A DNA stretch of 46,489 nucleotides from UBA5314 sp035560815 (GCA_035560815.1 DATMYR010000036.1:1-46489), one strand, 5' to 3'; positions 15,168 to 23,989 are shown, numbered from the stretch's first letter. The notes: a model not told the origin generated them from the sequence alone. Numbers and translations: made by a program.

Positions 15168-16294
15168 GATAGTACCACCGCCCCTAACACAGCCACTGAT
15201 CCAGCCGGTATTACTACATTAGCTGTACCGTTATTTAGGCGTAAATCAGAGTAATCAATGATACCTGGGACATCCAACAGTAGAGAACCGGCATAACTAT
15301 ACCTGACTGTCGTATCTAATGAAAACGCAATTTCTTTGAGATGTTCTGTTAACTTGTTTTGAAAAGCCGCCTGGACCTCAGCCAGGGTTTTCGTGCCATC
15401 CAGAGAGGGAATAGTTGTTATATTAATTGCTGTCGACGGAGCAGCCACGCAAGTAACAGTAGCTCCAACCGGTGCCTTTCCTTCGCCCATGGCCGGGACC
15501 GGGTCTATATATGCCTGTACATCACCGACAACGTCTTGAGTAGCAGGGTTCTTGTCCATCCCTAGTAAAAATAGCTTTACCGTACCATTCCCGTTCCAAA
15601 GAGGTAATGGATATACACCGCCCACACCCGAAACTTCCATCGCCCATTTTATATAATCAGCTTTATTTCCGGATGTTCCCGGAGATCTCAAAATGGTCAA
15701 ATACTTCTCTCGCAGCTCGGCCTCTGTTTCCGGATCGGCGCCGCCAGTTAATCCTGGTTCTGCAACCGTGGCCGTCTCAATCAGGCTAACTGCCACTCCC
15801 ACCTGCTTAAGTGGTGTATCTTTCTGTAAATTACCTGTAGCACCTGCACTCACGGCTTTAACGGGGATGGATACAGAATTAGTTCCTTCCAATAGAGTGG
15901 TTTCCGCCGTCGTTTCAAGCTGTACGCTTTTATCTTCAGTTTCGTATGTGGTCCCTTTTAGGATCAACTGACTGAACGGCGCCGGCGTGGATCGTGATGC
16001 CAAGATATTACCCGTAGACTTTGACCCAGCAAACGGTGTCAGCCCTCTTTCGGCCACCCGCCGCATTAGAAATTCCCCCGAAGTGGTGGCTGCAAAAAAC
16101 AGTTTCAATATTTGTTCAGCCATGTAATGGCTTTCATCAAATCGGGCTGCGCCAACCTCCAACAATGTCCGGGCAATTGAGCCCTCATTCATATCAGTGA
16201 TACGAATGCCTTTATTGGCCCGTTCTGGACTTGTCAGATCGGCTATCATATCATCTAAAATCTGTTTATAGGTTTTGAAATTAGGGACTGTCAT
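15164..16294 (-). CDS. Baseplate protein J-like (gpJ/Mu gp47)
   Basis: A 376-residue baseplate wedge protein. Features are an N-terminal helix with ITDMNEGSIARTLLEV, the GSKSTGNILASRS strand, TGNLQKDTP, PETEAELREKYL, SGNKADYIKWAMEVSGVGGVYPLPLWNGNGTVKLFL and a C-terminal VPGIIDYSDLRLN segment, all typical of the family. ATG 16294 is chosen because GGGAGGTGACC lies seven bases upstream. It overlaps both neighbours by 4 bases, indicating strict co-translation. Confidence 0.9.
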   Translation of the reverse strand: MTVPNFKTYKQILDDMIADLTSPERANKGIRITDMNEGSIARTLLEVGAARFDESHYMAEQILKLFFAATTSGEFLMRRVAERGLTPFAGSKSTGNILASRSTPAPFSQLILKGTTYETEDKSVQLETTAETTLLEGTNSVSIPVKAVSAGATGNLQKDTPLKQVGVAVSLIETATVAEPGLTGGADPETEAELREKYLTILRSPGTSGNKADYIKWAMEVSGVGGVYPLPLWNGNGTVKLFLLGMDKNPATQDVVGDVQAYIDPVPAMGEGKAPVGATVTCVAAPSTAINITTIPSLDGTKTLAEVQAAFQNKLTEHLKEIAFSLDTTVRYSYAGSLLLDVPGIIDYSDLRLNNGTANVVIPAGSVAVLGAVVLS

Positions 16295-16674
16295 TGCAGG
16301 GTCACCTCCCACACTAAATTGTCTACGCCCGGCTCGTTGAGAATGCTGTATGTAATATCAAAAACTGCTTTCCGCTGTTCAGGTACCACGGTGACTTCTA
16401 CGTTTTTCATCTCAATCCGGGGTTCCTGGCTCAAGCACTGACGAATACCAGCTGTCGCTCTGCCTTCAAATGTCGCGTCTATTGGTTCAGAGAGAAGGTC
16501 ATGTACAGGATTCCCGTACTCGGAGTGGGAAAACAATCCACCCAATGGAGTATCCAGTCTGCGCATCATTGCCGACCTGACATTTTCTCGATCAGCGGCC
16601 AGCGCCAGGTCTCCCTGAAGAGTGCTGCGCAGATCTAATCCAGCTAGATCAACACCTAGTTTTGGATTCGCCAT
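16291..16674 (-). CDS. Baseplate protein, GPW/gp25 family
   Basis: 127 residues with the gp25 signature: an N-terminal DLRSTLQGDLALAADRENVRSAMMRRLDTPLGGLFSHSEYGNPVHDLL segment (shown here in short pieces: RRLDTPLGGL, YGNPVHDLL) and a C-terminal ITYSILNEPGVDNLVWEV strand. gp25 proteins nucleate sheath assembly on the baseplate. Its order, between spike and gpJ genes, is the standard one. Confidence 0.9.
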   Translation of the reverse strand: MANPKLGVDLAGLDLRSTLQGDLALAADRENVRSAMMRRLDTPLGGLFSHSEYGNPVHDLLSEPIDATFEGRATAGIRQCLSQEPRIEMKNVEVTVVPEQRKAVFDITYSILNEPGVDNLVWEVTLQ

Positions 16675-16686
16675 AGTATCCTCTCC

Positions 16687-17085
16687 TTAAAACCGGGCGA
16701 TAACCCGGCCCTGGTTGACATCCCCGTTTAAAAATATTACCGCTACCTCATCACCGACTTTAAGAGTGCCGTAGTCAACCCGGCCCACAGATCCACTTGG
16801 TGCATTGACCTGGTCCGCATTCAACGCAGCTGCTGCCCAGGTTGCGAAAGTGCCAGGGCAGGAAGCAGGAGCGTCCACGGTTCCAGAGCTTGCTTCCACT
16901 GTAGTGGCAGCCGGAGAATTAATTTGTATTTGGTGCAAACTCACCTGAGTTTCATAGAGCAGGTTGCTGGCCACCGGTATCCAGCCAGTCTCTATCTTGA
17001 ATAGGGGTAGAAATACCTTGGCTCTGCGTCCTGCAGTATCCAAAGAACTTATAATACCCGCTTGCGGAAAACCCGTATTATTCAT
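16687..17085 (-). CDS. Baseplate spike/puncturing protein (gpV/Mu gp45-like)
   Basis: 132 residues. The N-terminal half is an OB-fold-like beta barrel (GIISSLDTAGRRAKVFLPLF, ETGWIPVAS) and the end reads LKVGDEVAVIFLNGDVNQGRVIARF, the usual closing motif of gpV and gp5-type spike hubs. It is short, so a long membrane-puncturing needle is absent. It starts at the last base of the hub gene (17085). Confidence 0.75.
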   Translation of the reverse strand: MNNTGFPQAGIISSLDTAGRRAKVFLPLFKIETGWIPVASNLLYETQVSLHQIQINSPAATTVEASSGTVDAPASCPGTFATWAAAALNADQVNAPSGSVGRVDYGTLKVGDEVAVIFLNGDVNQGRVIARF

Positions 17086-18143
17086 TACGCCGTTTTCTCC
17101 TTATCGTCATATAGATCTTGCCGGTATTGCTCCGCCGAATCCGGCCTGATATTGGTCAAACCAAATGTGGTAACATACCCCTCGGATTTACTTAAGTTAT
17201 GCTGCGCCTTTTCAATATAATAGACCTCATCGAACCGACCGCAGCCGGATACAGATACCCGCTTTTCCGTAACCATTTTGAGGTTTCCCGGACAATTTCC
17301 AGCTCCGGTGATCACCATTCTAGAAAGTTCTTTCAAGCGTTTCTCAGCAAACATCTGGGCCAGATCATATGTGGTCGCCTTGCTCTCGTAAATTACTCTT
17401 TCTTTTACCTGGCCGCCCATGGCCGCCAGCACCTGTTGGTTTACTGCTGATGCTTCAATCAGAGTTTTATTCTTCCAGTGCCGGATCGTCACCTTATTGA
17501 CTATCCCCACCACGGAATCATCAAATTCTATTTCACAATTGGCCAGGCCGGGCAGCCGGTAGTAGAGATTGGCTACCACTGTTTCATCCGCTTCCTGACG
17601 TGGTCCGAAGTACAGCTCTTTATTCTTGGTTATATAGGCCACAAACCCTTCCTGATCAGCCAGGGCCTGCAGGACTTCCCATTCCTTTTTGTCCGTGAAT
17701 AAATCTTTTTCCATAATGACTGTTGTGGGAGTAATAATAGGGGTCAAACCGTACTTGGCGGCCAGGATGCCTGCGACCTGGCTGGAAGTCTGGTAGGCAT
17801 AGGCTATAGAATATTCCGTGTCAATCAAGGGCGCCGAATAGTCCCGGCCAATCAGCTGCACCGTCATAGCGCTGCCAAACTTAGGCTTCACGCCGTCCAC
17901 CATTCCAGTGAAAACATGCTCTAATTCGCTTTTTGCCCAGTATGCCGGGTTCTTTACGTATCCCAGGTAGATCTTCACCTCTTGTTGCTTGCGAAACCAG
18001 TCGCTAAGGAGTTTATCATTCCGGAATTCGGCTTCAAAGCTGTCGGCTGCAAGGTACATGGTATCTTCAAGTTTCAAATTAGTCAGATCGTGCCAGCGCA
18101 CATCCACCCCGGCTACTTCAACTATGGCTCTGGGCGCATCCAT
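17085..18143 (-). CDS. Baseplate hub protein (gpD/XkdQ-like)
   Basis: 352 residues. N-terminal strands (AIVEVAGVDVRWHDLTNLKLEDTM, quoted in part) and an SFEAEFRN motif are followed by QEGFVAYITKNKELYFGP and a domain rich in conserved Tyr and Val. The C-terminal KAQHNLSKSEGYVTTFGL matches the end of late-control D/XkdQ proteins (usually H-x-h-x2-x-GYxTxh). It forms the trimeric hub that carries the spike and closes the tail tube. Confidence 0.85.
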   Translation of the reverse strand: MDAPRAIVEVAGVDVRWHDLTNLKLEDTMYLAADSFEAEFRNDKLLSDWFRKQQEVKIYLGYVKNPAYWAKSELEHVFTGMVDGVKPKFGSAMTVQLIGRDYSAPLIDTEYSIAYAYQTSSQVAGILAAKYGLTPIITPTTVIMEKDLFTDKKEWEVLQALADQEGFVAYITKNKELYFGPRQEADETVVANLYYRLPGLANCEIEFDDSVVGIVNKVTIRHWKNKTLIEASAVNQQVLAAMGGQVKERVIYESKATTYDLAQMFAEKRLKELSRMVITGAGNCPGNLKMVTEKRVSVSGCGRFDEVYYIEKAQHNLSKSEGYVTTFGLTNIRPDSAEQYRQDLYDDKEKTA

Positions 18144-18158
18144 GTTGTCACCTCGCTT

Positions 18159-18746
18159 CTACGGAATGATAATTTCCTGGCCGATCTGCAACGTCCTGGG
18201 GTTCGTGATACCGTTGGCATCGGCGATTTCCCGCCAGCGGGTCCCATCGCCGTAATAGCTTACAGCCAGAGCCCAGAGCGTGTCGCCTTGCACAATTGTG
18301 TAGCTTGTCCCTGTGGGAGCAGCCGGTGCAGCAACTGCCTCTTGCGGCACCACGATTTCCTGTACCGGCATAACCAGGTTGACCACCGGCGGGGGAACAT
18401 CCACCACCAGTTCAATGGAGTAATCCACCCGGTCTACGCGCACCACATCCCAGGAGAAAGTGCGTATCCGCACCTGCTTAGAGAGTTCGGGAAAGTCGGA
18501 AGTCGTGAGCTGCACCAGCTGCCCGGCGTTCTTCAGTTTCTCAATCTGTAACGCCTTCTGATACGCATCTGAACTAATTAATTTCCCGCTCCAGGAGATC
18601 GTAGTAGCGTCTTCGCCCATATCCTGAAGGGCCGGTGCAGCGCCGGGAATATCAAGCACCGCAATAGTGCGAGGATTGGCGTATTGTATTTTATTTGCCG
18701 GGCCGGGAGAAAATACGATATCTCCCAGCATCACTTTTCCAGCCAT
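18159..18746 (-). CDS. LysM-domain tail protein (XkdP-like)
   Basis: 195 residues. Residues 1-125 resemble the XkdP/gp53-type tail protein; a Pro/Ala-rich linker (~126-145) leads to one C-terminal LysM repeat (SYTIVQGDTLWALAVSYYGDGTRW ... QIGQEIIIP, motifs quoted in part). LysM binds peptidoglycan or positions the hub. It stands between tape measure and hub genes as in PBSX- and P2-like contractile tails. The linker is typical, so no frame problem is suspected. Confidence 0.85.
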   Translation of the reverse strand: MAGKVMLGDIVFSPGPANKIQYANPRTIAVLDIPGAAPALQDMGEDATTISWSGKLISSDAYQKALQIEKLKNAGQLVQLTTSDFPELSKQVRIRTFSWDVVRVDRVDYSIELVVDVPPPVVNLVMPVQEIVVPQEAVAAPAAPTGTSYTIVQGDTLWALAVSYYGDGTRWREIADANGITNPRTLQIGQEIIIP

Positions 18747-18766
18747 CTATTTCATCCTTTACGGTG

Positions 18767-21118
18767 CTAATAAGCAGGTTGTAAGCGGGGATCGCGGGAC
18801 GCTATGTACTTATCCATTCCACTTGACCCCGTGATCTTCTGCACGACCTCGTTGGCAGCGGACTTAGGATCGGTACTTTGGATGTGGAAAGTATACTGCC
18901 GGTTGTCCTTACTGTTATCCGCAGTCACCACTTTGGGCTTTTCCGTATAGTGTTCTGGATTAGAATTATTGAATGGATTAAGGTTATTTAGCCATCCACT
19001 TATAACCGATCCGACATACGCTATTTTCCCGGCGAACGAATCTAAGTCCCTTATAATTGAACTCCCCGAGATCAAACTGTTAAGTTTTTCACCTATTTTG
19101 TCACCCCAACCTGAAAACCAGGTTGCTACAGTGTCTAGCGTATTTGTAACACCAGAACTATTAAGTCCATTACTAAGCCACTTACCGACGCCCTGTCCCC
19201 AATTAAATAATGCAGCTGACCACTTATCCGCATTCTTCATCAATTGCCCAAAGGCTTCCTCACCCAGTATGCCTCCCAAAATAGCTCCAACCGCTGTTCC
19301 TATTGGTCCAGCAAAACTGCCTGCCGCAGCTCCTGCAGTTATGCCTCCCAGAATCCCCCCGGTTCCCCGAGCAGTGGCATTTACATCACCTATATATGCG
19401 CTTCGCACAGTGCCAGCTGTTAACGCCAAGTATCCGAGTGGTCCCAATACTTTACCAGCGCCACCAAGACGAGATAGAAGTCCTGTTATCCGGGTAAGAA
19501 CTGGGGAGCCGAAGGCTATCGCCTGCCAAATGGAGCGAAAGAACCCGGCGGCTTCGGAACCGCTACGGAAATACTTGAAGGCATCATAGAAACCAAGAAC
19601 TTTGGGGGTAACGTACGCTAAAACTTGCCCTATTTTACTTATAATGCTTCCAATACCGCCGATTGCTACTTTACCAGCACCCCATAGAATCCTAAAGCCT
19701 GCTCCCAAACCTATAATCTTTATAATTCCTGCTGCTAATTTTGGATTTTCATTAGACCATTTTCCAAGTGAATTGATCAAGTCTGTTACCTTTTTAGTCA
19801 TCTCGCCGACTTCATTAGTCATAGGGCTTCCGGTTTGCGTCACCATGGTTTGCCAACTACCTTCCATGGTCTCCCATTTTCCTAACATAGTCTCCTGCCA
19901 GTTTAAGACTTGCTCTTGGATGCTCATGGCGCGGTTCGCCTGGGTCACCATTTCCTCATAGCTTCCTTTACCGGCGGTGGACAGGGCGATGGCCGCCCGC
20001 ATGCCCTGGATGCCAAATACATCCTTGAGTTCCTGCAGGGCCTCAAGTTTGTTCTTGGCTGCTAGTATGCGTTCGATCTCGTCCTGTGGAAGCAGGTTCC
20101 CAAATTGATCCCTCATATCTTCAGGTTTTATCCCGGAATTGTTATATAGTACTCCGCGCAGCTTTTGCACCAGCATTTCCGCGCTCCGGATCTGGCCCTG
20201 TTCATCGAAGAGGGAATTAGTTCCTCCCGTCACCTTGATAGCTCCGGATTTCATAGTCTTAACCGTGGCGCCTTCCAGCCAACCCATAGCATCCAACGCT
20301 TTTCTGGCTTTAGGGGTGACCTTGTCCAGGTTGACTAACATGTCGTTTAAATAACTGCCAGACGATTCACCCAGCCCCATATTGTGCAGCACCCCCAGCA
20401 TGAGGGTGGTGTCCTTGACCTCCAGCCCCAGGACGTGGGCCGACATGCCAGCTTGCTGTAAGTCGTTCATGATATTAACAACTCCGGCGCTGGAAGCGTT
20501 AGCCGCCCGGTTGATGTCATCCGCTACCTGTAGTAATTGATTGCCCTGCAGCTGAAACATGTTTGTCACCTGGGACACTGCATCGGCAGACACTGAAGGT
20601 GCGATCTCGGCGGTCTGGGCCAGGTACATGGCGGCAGTGGCCCCGCCTTCAAGCACGTCCTTATAGGTCATGCCGTTGCGAACTAGTTCTAGTTCTGCCT
20701 GAGCCGCCTCCGTATTATTGAAAGTGGTTTGGTTGCCTAGTTTGACCGCTTCTGCGGTTAGTCCCTTCATCTGCTCCTGAAGTGTAGTCGCAGGCAAGGT
20801 AGAATCGTAGAGTGCATTTTCAACTTTCTTGACTACGCTTTCAAACTGACCCGCCTGGCGAAGCGTTTCTTCCACCGGAATCATCATGACCATACCGCTC
20901 TGGATATCCTGCATTCCGCTGGTCTTTATTTTATTGAATCTGGTAATACTGCCTTCAAAATCCTTAATCTTCTGGTCGTAACGATAGACCTCGTTTCCAG
21001 CTTTTGAAATCTGGGAAGCAAAAGACTGGATATTTCTGCCCGCCGTGTTTAATACCGATGGCATATTATTCACTGCTGTAAGAACCAGGGCGACTGTCAT
21101 GCTGGTACTGGCTGGCAT
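18767..21118 (-). CDS. Tail tape measure protein (TP901 type)
   Basis: 783 residues. A long helical N-terminus with coiled-coil pieces is followed by the conserved TP901/PhageMin_Tail core (TFNNTEAAQAELELVRNGMTYKDV, LGVLHNMGLGESSGSYLND, ALSTAGKGSYEEM, all in part). Hydrophobic Gly/Ala-rich segments occupy about 460-640 and include several potential membrane helices used during DNA ejection. Length predicts a tail of roughly 115 nm at ~1.5 Angstrom per residue. It is the largest phage gene. Confidence 0.9.
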   Translation of the reverse strand: MPASTSMTVALVLTAVNNMPSVLNTAGRNIQSFASQISKAGNEVYRYDQKIKDFEGSITRFNKIKTSGMQDIQSGMVMMIPVEETLRQAGQFESVVKKVENALYDSTLPATTLQEQMKGLTAEAVKLGNQTTFNNTEAAQAELELVRNGMTYKDVLEGGATAAMYLAQTAEIAPSVSADAVSQVTNMFQLQGNQLLQVADDINRAANASSAGVVNIMNDLQQAGMSAHVLGLEVKDTTLMLGVLHNMGLGESSGSYLNDMLVNLDKVTPKARKALDAMGWLEGATVKTMKSGAIKVTGGTNSLFDEQGQIRSAEMLVQKLRGVLYNNSGIKPEDMRDQFGNLLPQDEIERILAAKNKLEALQELKDVFGIQGMRAAIALSTAGKGSYEEMVTQANRAMSIQEQVLNWQETMLGKWETMEGSWQTMVTQTGSPMTNEVGEMTKKVTDLINSLGKWSNENPKLAAGIIKIIGLGAGFRILWGAGKVAIGGIGSIISKIGQVLAYVTPKVLGFYDAFKYFRSGSEAAGFFRSIWQAIAFGSPVLTRITGLLSRLGGAGKVLGPLGYLALTAGTVRSAYIGDVNATARGTGGILGGITAGAAAGSFAGPIGTAVGAILGGILGEEAFGQLMKNADKWSAALFNWGQGVGKWLSNGLNSSGVTNTLDTVATWFSGWGDKIGEKLNSLISGSSIIRDLDSFAGKIAYVGSVISGWLNNLNPFNNSNPEHYTEKPKVVTADNSKDNRQYTFHIQSTDPKSAANEVVQKITGSSGMDKYIASRDPRLQPAY

Positions 21119-21179
21119 TTTATCCCTCCCTTTACTTTTTTCATGTTTCTGTATAAACTGCAGTTAGAGGTGACTATAT

Positions 21180-21392
21180 ATGTTTAGCTTGATCAATAAT
21201 TTGGTTAGCCTGGGATTATGGCTCCTAATTGGAATCCCCATTCTCCTATTTTTGGGGTATTTTATGGCCCTTGCGGGACATGTTTTTTTGGGCGGTCCGC
21301 TTTGGTTATGGATAATAATAGTATCAGCAATAATTATTGGTGGAGCTGTTGAGCAATTTAATAAACAAAAACTTAAAGAGTCTACCGAATAG
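21180..21392 (+). CDS. Small membrane protein encoded on the opposite strand inside the tail operon (moron-like)
   Basis: 70 residues with two hydrophobic helices (~9-33 and ~40-56) and a charged C-terminus (FNKQKLKESTE). AGAGGTGA precedes the ATG. A TATAAA (21152-21157) with a weak CTTTAC upstream could be its promoter, and a terminator-like hairpin follows (21402-21430). Its own signals, opposite strand and position between chaperone and tape measure suggest a moron expressed in the lysogen, perhaps acting in superinfection exclusion. The function is inferred only from topology and context. Confidence 0.6.
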   Translation: MFSLINNLVSLGLWLLIGIPILLFLGYFMALAGHVFLGGPLWLWIIIVSAIIIGGAVEQFNKQKLKESTE

Positions 21393-21401
21393 TTCCCCGC
21401 C

Positions 21402-21430
21402 CCGGAAGCTAATCTTCCAGGGCTTTTAAT
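21402..21430 (+). terminator. Terminator-like hairpin after the moron-like gene
   Basis: CCGGAAG and CTTCC(A)GG pair around CTAAT (21402-21421 approx.), followed by GGCTTTTAATT on the plus strand. The minus strand lacks a T-run here, so it is oriented for the + gene. Confidence 0.5.
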
Positions 21431-21567
21431 TCATCGGCCAGCCATTCAAAGCTCAGCCACACCGCTTCCTGTTCCAAGTCCGTCATCGACAGCCATTCCC
21501 GGTATCCCACATGGCAGTACTTGGCTAACTGCACCCAGCGGTAGAGGTTTGTCCTTTTAGCAAAAAA
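21409..21567 (-). CDS. Tail assembly chaperone, -1 frameshift extension (gpG-GT type)
   Basis: After slipping at 21567-21561 the -1 frame reads 50 more codons to TAG at 21409-21411, starting AKRTNLYRWVQLAKY and ending ADELKALED. The extension is Trp/Leu/Glu-rich and helical, as expected of T domains that bind the tape measure. It has no start codon or SD of its own and is open only as a frameshift product. The fusion would be 109 + 50 = 159 residues. Confidence 0.8.
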   Translation of the reverse strand, partial: FFAKRTNLYRWVQLAKYCHVGYREWLSMTDLEQEAVWLSFEWLADELKALED

Positions 21568-21887
21568 GCTGCCGCCTCTTTGGCCTTATCTCGTGCCTCT
21601 ACGTTAAGTCCGAACATTTCTTCATAAACAGTCCGGTAATAGAGAATGTCTTTTTGTGACCAGTTTTCAAAGAGTCTTTTGTAATCCCCGTCTGCCGTTT
21701 TACCATCGACTTCCGTGAGACACTTGGCTGCCATGTAGTCATCAATTACTATTGCGTCAGATACAGCGTTTTCCGATGATATCTGGCACATTTGCAGTAC
21801 ATTGGTCCGGTCCGACCCCAGGGGCGCCCGGAAGCTGATCTGTTTTCCGCTGGGTAGTTCTAATGGTCCGTATACCATCTGATCCAT
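21525..21887 (-). CDS. Tail assembly chaperone, zero-frame product (120 aa)
   Basis: Mostly helical, beginning MDQMVYGPLELPSGKQISF, with KRLFENWSQKDILYYRTVYEEMF in the middle. It follows the tail tube gene by 16 bp, the position of gpG-type tape-measure chaperones. At codons 108-109 it contains T-TTT-TTG, a classical -1 slip sequence. Ribosomes that do not slip stop at TAG (21525-21527) and release this form; those that slip give a 159-residue fusion with the 21409-21560 frame. Confidence 0.85.
   Translation of the reverse strand: MDQMVYGPLELPSGKQISFRAPLGSDRTNVLQMCQISSENAVSDAIVIDDYMAAKCLTEVDGKTADGDYKRLFENWSQKDILYYRTVYEEMFGLNVEARDKAKEAAAFLLKGQTSTAGCS
21561..21567 (-). other. Programmed -1 ribosomal frameshift site (T TTT TTG)
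   Basis: The minus strand reads TTTTTTG with zero-frame codons TTT-TTG, a canonical X-XXY-YYZ heptamer. Slipping avoids the zero-frame stop 36 bases later. The -1 frame is open on both sides of the heptamer. Confidence 0.8.
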
Positions 21888-21903
21888 ATTCTCATCCTCC
21901 TCG

Positions 21904-22335
21904 TTATGCTTCTACAATGCCTTCCGAGCGGAAGGACAGGTCTTTCTTCACCACGCCTTTTCCTGCGGCGATACTGATCGAGAGATCGGGGATGATTGCC
22001 TGCTCAAACTTATATCGCCCGGATAACCCTTTTTCCGGCGCCTTCACGCTGAAAATAATCACAAAGCGCGGACTGGCCGGGGGACGGTCTCCTCGCCGCA
22101 GGGTGCCGGAGCCAAAGACTGCCTCTACCACATTCATTGATATCCAGCCCCGTTTGACTTTTCCCTCGATCTTGATCTCACCGTCCAGGATTTGGGCGAT
22201 TCTTTCATTTAGTTCTAAGTAATCCTCGACGTCGTTTTTGATCGAAAACTCGCACTCCTGGTACTCTCCCGCCAGTTCCGGCCCGTTGGAGCCGATCACC
22301 TGCACGCTGACGTCAAACCCTTGAATCGGTCTCAT
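21904..22335 (-). CDS. Tail tube protein (XkdM-like)
   Basis: 143 residues, beta-rich, of a size normal for tube subunits (MRPIQGFDVSVQVIG at the start; the middle ILDGEIKIEGKVKRGWISM, and the end LSFRSEGIVEA). The ATG follows the stop of the ferredoxin gene directly (TAGATG), and its Shine-Dalgarno GAAGGAGGAG lies within the last ferredoxin codons. In related phages the tube gene follows the sheath gene directly; here the ferredoxin separates them. Confidence 0.8.
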   Translation of the reverse strand: MRPIQGFDVSVQVIGSNGPELAGEYQECEFSIKNDVEDYLELNERIAQILDGEIKIEGKVKRGWISMNVVEAVFGSGTLRRGDRPPASPRFVIIFSVKAPEKGLSGRYKFEQAIIPDLSISIAAGKGVVKKDLSFRSEGIVEA

Positions 22336-22572
22336 CTACGCTCCTCCTTCCTTTTCGTAATCATCTACAGCCGGGCTTTCGAAACTACTTTGCACAACCG
22401 GTTTCTCCGCCGCCCTTTCAATCAATCCCACCGGGCAAGCCGGGGGACAGATGCCGCAGTCAATACATGACTCTGTGATATTCATCCCCAGATCTTGAGG
22501 TACCAGCGCGTCCACCGGGCATATACCCAGGCAGGCGCCGCAGCCGGGACATCCGTCTTTGACTATATGCAT
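22336..22572 (-). CDS. 2[4Fe-4S] ferredoxin-like protein inside the tail operon
   Basis: 78 residues with two complete cluster motifs: C8-x2-C11-x2-C14-x3-C18-P and C36-x2-C39-x2-C42-x3-C46-P, the classical clostridial ferredoxin arrangement. A ~27-residue acidic tail (VVQSSFESPAVDDYEKEGG) follows. It begins one base after the sheath stop (TAATATG) and its end carries the Shine-Dalgarno for the tube gene, so it is built into the late operon. It may be a virion Fe-S component, an assembly factor or an electron carrier; none of these is shown. No key Cys is missing. Confidence 0.9.
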   Translation of the reverse strand: MHIVKDGCPGCGACLGICPVDALVPQDLGMNITESCIDCGICPPACPVGLIERAAEKPVVQSSFESPAVDDYEKEGGA

Positions 22573-22573
22573 A

Positions 22574-23989
22574 TTACGCCTCGCTTCCTACCAGCCGCTG
22601 TATGCGGTGGTCAATGAAATCAGCTGCGTAGATGGGGCGCACCCGGATCTGAACGTTCAGCTTCCGGGCCTGAATGCTTTCCGCCGTATTATTGGTATCA
22701 TCGCAAATAGTCGGCTTAAAATCGTAAATTTCATCTTCCATTTTCCGCAGCGCCAAATAGTTGTCTATCTGAGCAGCCAGGGCTTCTCTAAGCTTGGCGG
22801 TGTTGTTTTCAGATACGGCCCACTGGGTGGCGTCATAGATCTCCATCTCCAGCTTGTCAAACGCCCGGCGAATATTAATTTGATTCCAGGCGGAGTCGGA
22901 TGAAAGAGTTGCCCCGTTCCTGATCCTGAAGCCTCTTCCCTCCACCAGGGTGATGGGGCTGATCCGCGCCTGGGTCAGAGCCTTGATCTCTGCATCAGCC
23001 AGGAACCGCTCCATTCGATTAATAGCGGTTAACTGCTTATTGCTGGGACTCTGGCTGGCTTGGAGAACAGACAACCGCCCGGCATACACTCCGTCAGGAG
23101 CTATCAGTTCCCCGGCCTGGTCGGTCAATTCCACCCAGGGATAAGCGAGAATTCCTCGCATGCTGTCCATGCTGGCCGTCTCCGCCACCGCCTGGGTAGG
23201 GGACATTCCGGCGGCGGTATTGAGCGCTGACATTCGCAGCCCCATACCAACAGTCATGTTGGCGCAGTGAGTTAAAAGCCCGTTCCTGACCGTGGTGCCG
23301 TATTGCTGAGCGCAGATCACGATCGCGCAGCGCAGCGTTTCCAAAACCTTCAGTCCGGAGCGATTGCCGTTCGCATCGATAGTACCAACATAGTCAGCGT
23401 CCGTGGTTACGGCGCCATCATCTCCACCGGTGAGAGGAGTGGAGGAAATATTTGCCGGAATATGTGTAGCCCCGGCAACCTTTGCGATGGAGACCAGGGT
23501 GGAGTTAACTGTAGCCAGGTTGTCCAGAGTCAGGTTGTCATAGGTTTCTTGCTGGGTGCCGTAGGTAACGATTAATTTAAACGTGTTGGACTGGGTTCCC
23601 GCCGCTATGGCTACGGTTATGCCGTTTCCCCAGGTACCCGGTGTCTTAGTAGTAATTGTCACCGAATTCGCAGGGGTAGTGTCCTGCAACGTCTTGGCAG
23701 CACTAGCCAGTGTTGCGCTGCCGACCCGCACAACTACAAAATCATTAGCGCCCTGGCTGGTGGCTCCCAGCATAGAAAGATATCCGGTCAGCCCCGCCTT
23801 ATAGCCTCCGAAAACGCTGATCAGCTGATCTATTCCCCCTATGATTTGGGGTGAGTTTGCCGGTCCCTTGCAAAAAGTTCCCACCACGCCGATCCGGCTC
23901 AAGCTGATGGAAGGTGTTGGCCGGGGGCCAACGTCGCTTTCATCCATGGCTACCCGGGGATAAATGTACTCCAGTACCATGCTTTTCAT
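22574..23989 (-). CDS. Contractile tail sheath protein
   Basis: 471 residues with sheath-family features: the N-terminal SRIGVVGTFCKGPANSPQII segment (quoted in full at 20), GYLSMLGATSQGANDFVVVRVG, the insertion domain with repeated Thr/Gly strands, then the C-terminal GVYAGRLSV, LTQARISPITLVEGRGFRI and RIQRLVGSE blocks used in sheath polymerisation. It is followed one base later by the ferredoxin gene. Confidence 0.9.
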   Translation of the reverse strand: MKSMVLEYIYPRVAMDESDVGPRPTPSISLSRIGVVGTFCKGPANSPQIIGGIDQLISVFGGYKAGLTGYLSMLGATSQGANDFVVVRVGSATLASAAKTLQDTTPANSVTITTKTPGTWGNGITVAIAAGTQSNTFKLIVTYGTQQETYDNLTLDNLATVNSTLVSIAKVAGATHIPANISSTPLTGGDDGAVTTDADYVGTIDANGNRSGLKVLETLRCAIVICAQQYGTTVRNGLLTHCANMTVGMGLRMSALNTAAGMSPTQAVAETASMDSMRGILAYPWVELTDQAGELIAPDGVYAGRLSVLQASQSPSNKQLTAINRMERFLADAEIKALTQARISPITLVEGRGFRIRNGATLSSDSAWNQINIRRAFDKLEMEIYDATQWAVSENNTAKLREALAAQIDNYLALRKMEDEIYDFKPTICDDTNNTAESIQARKLNVQIRVRPIYAADFIDHRIQRLVGSEA

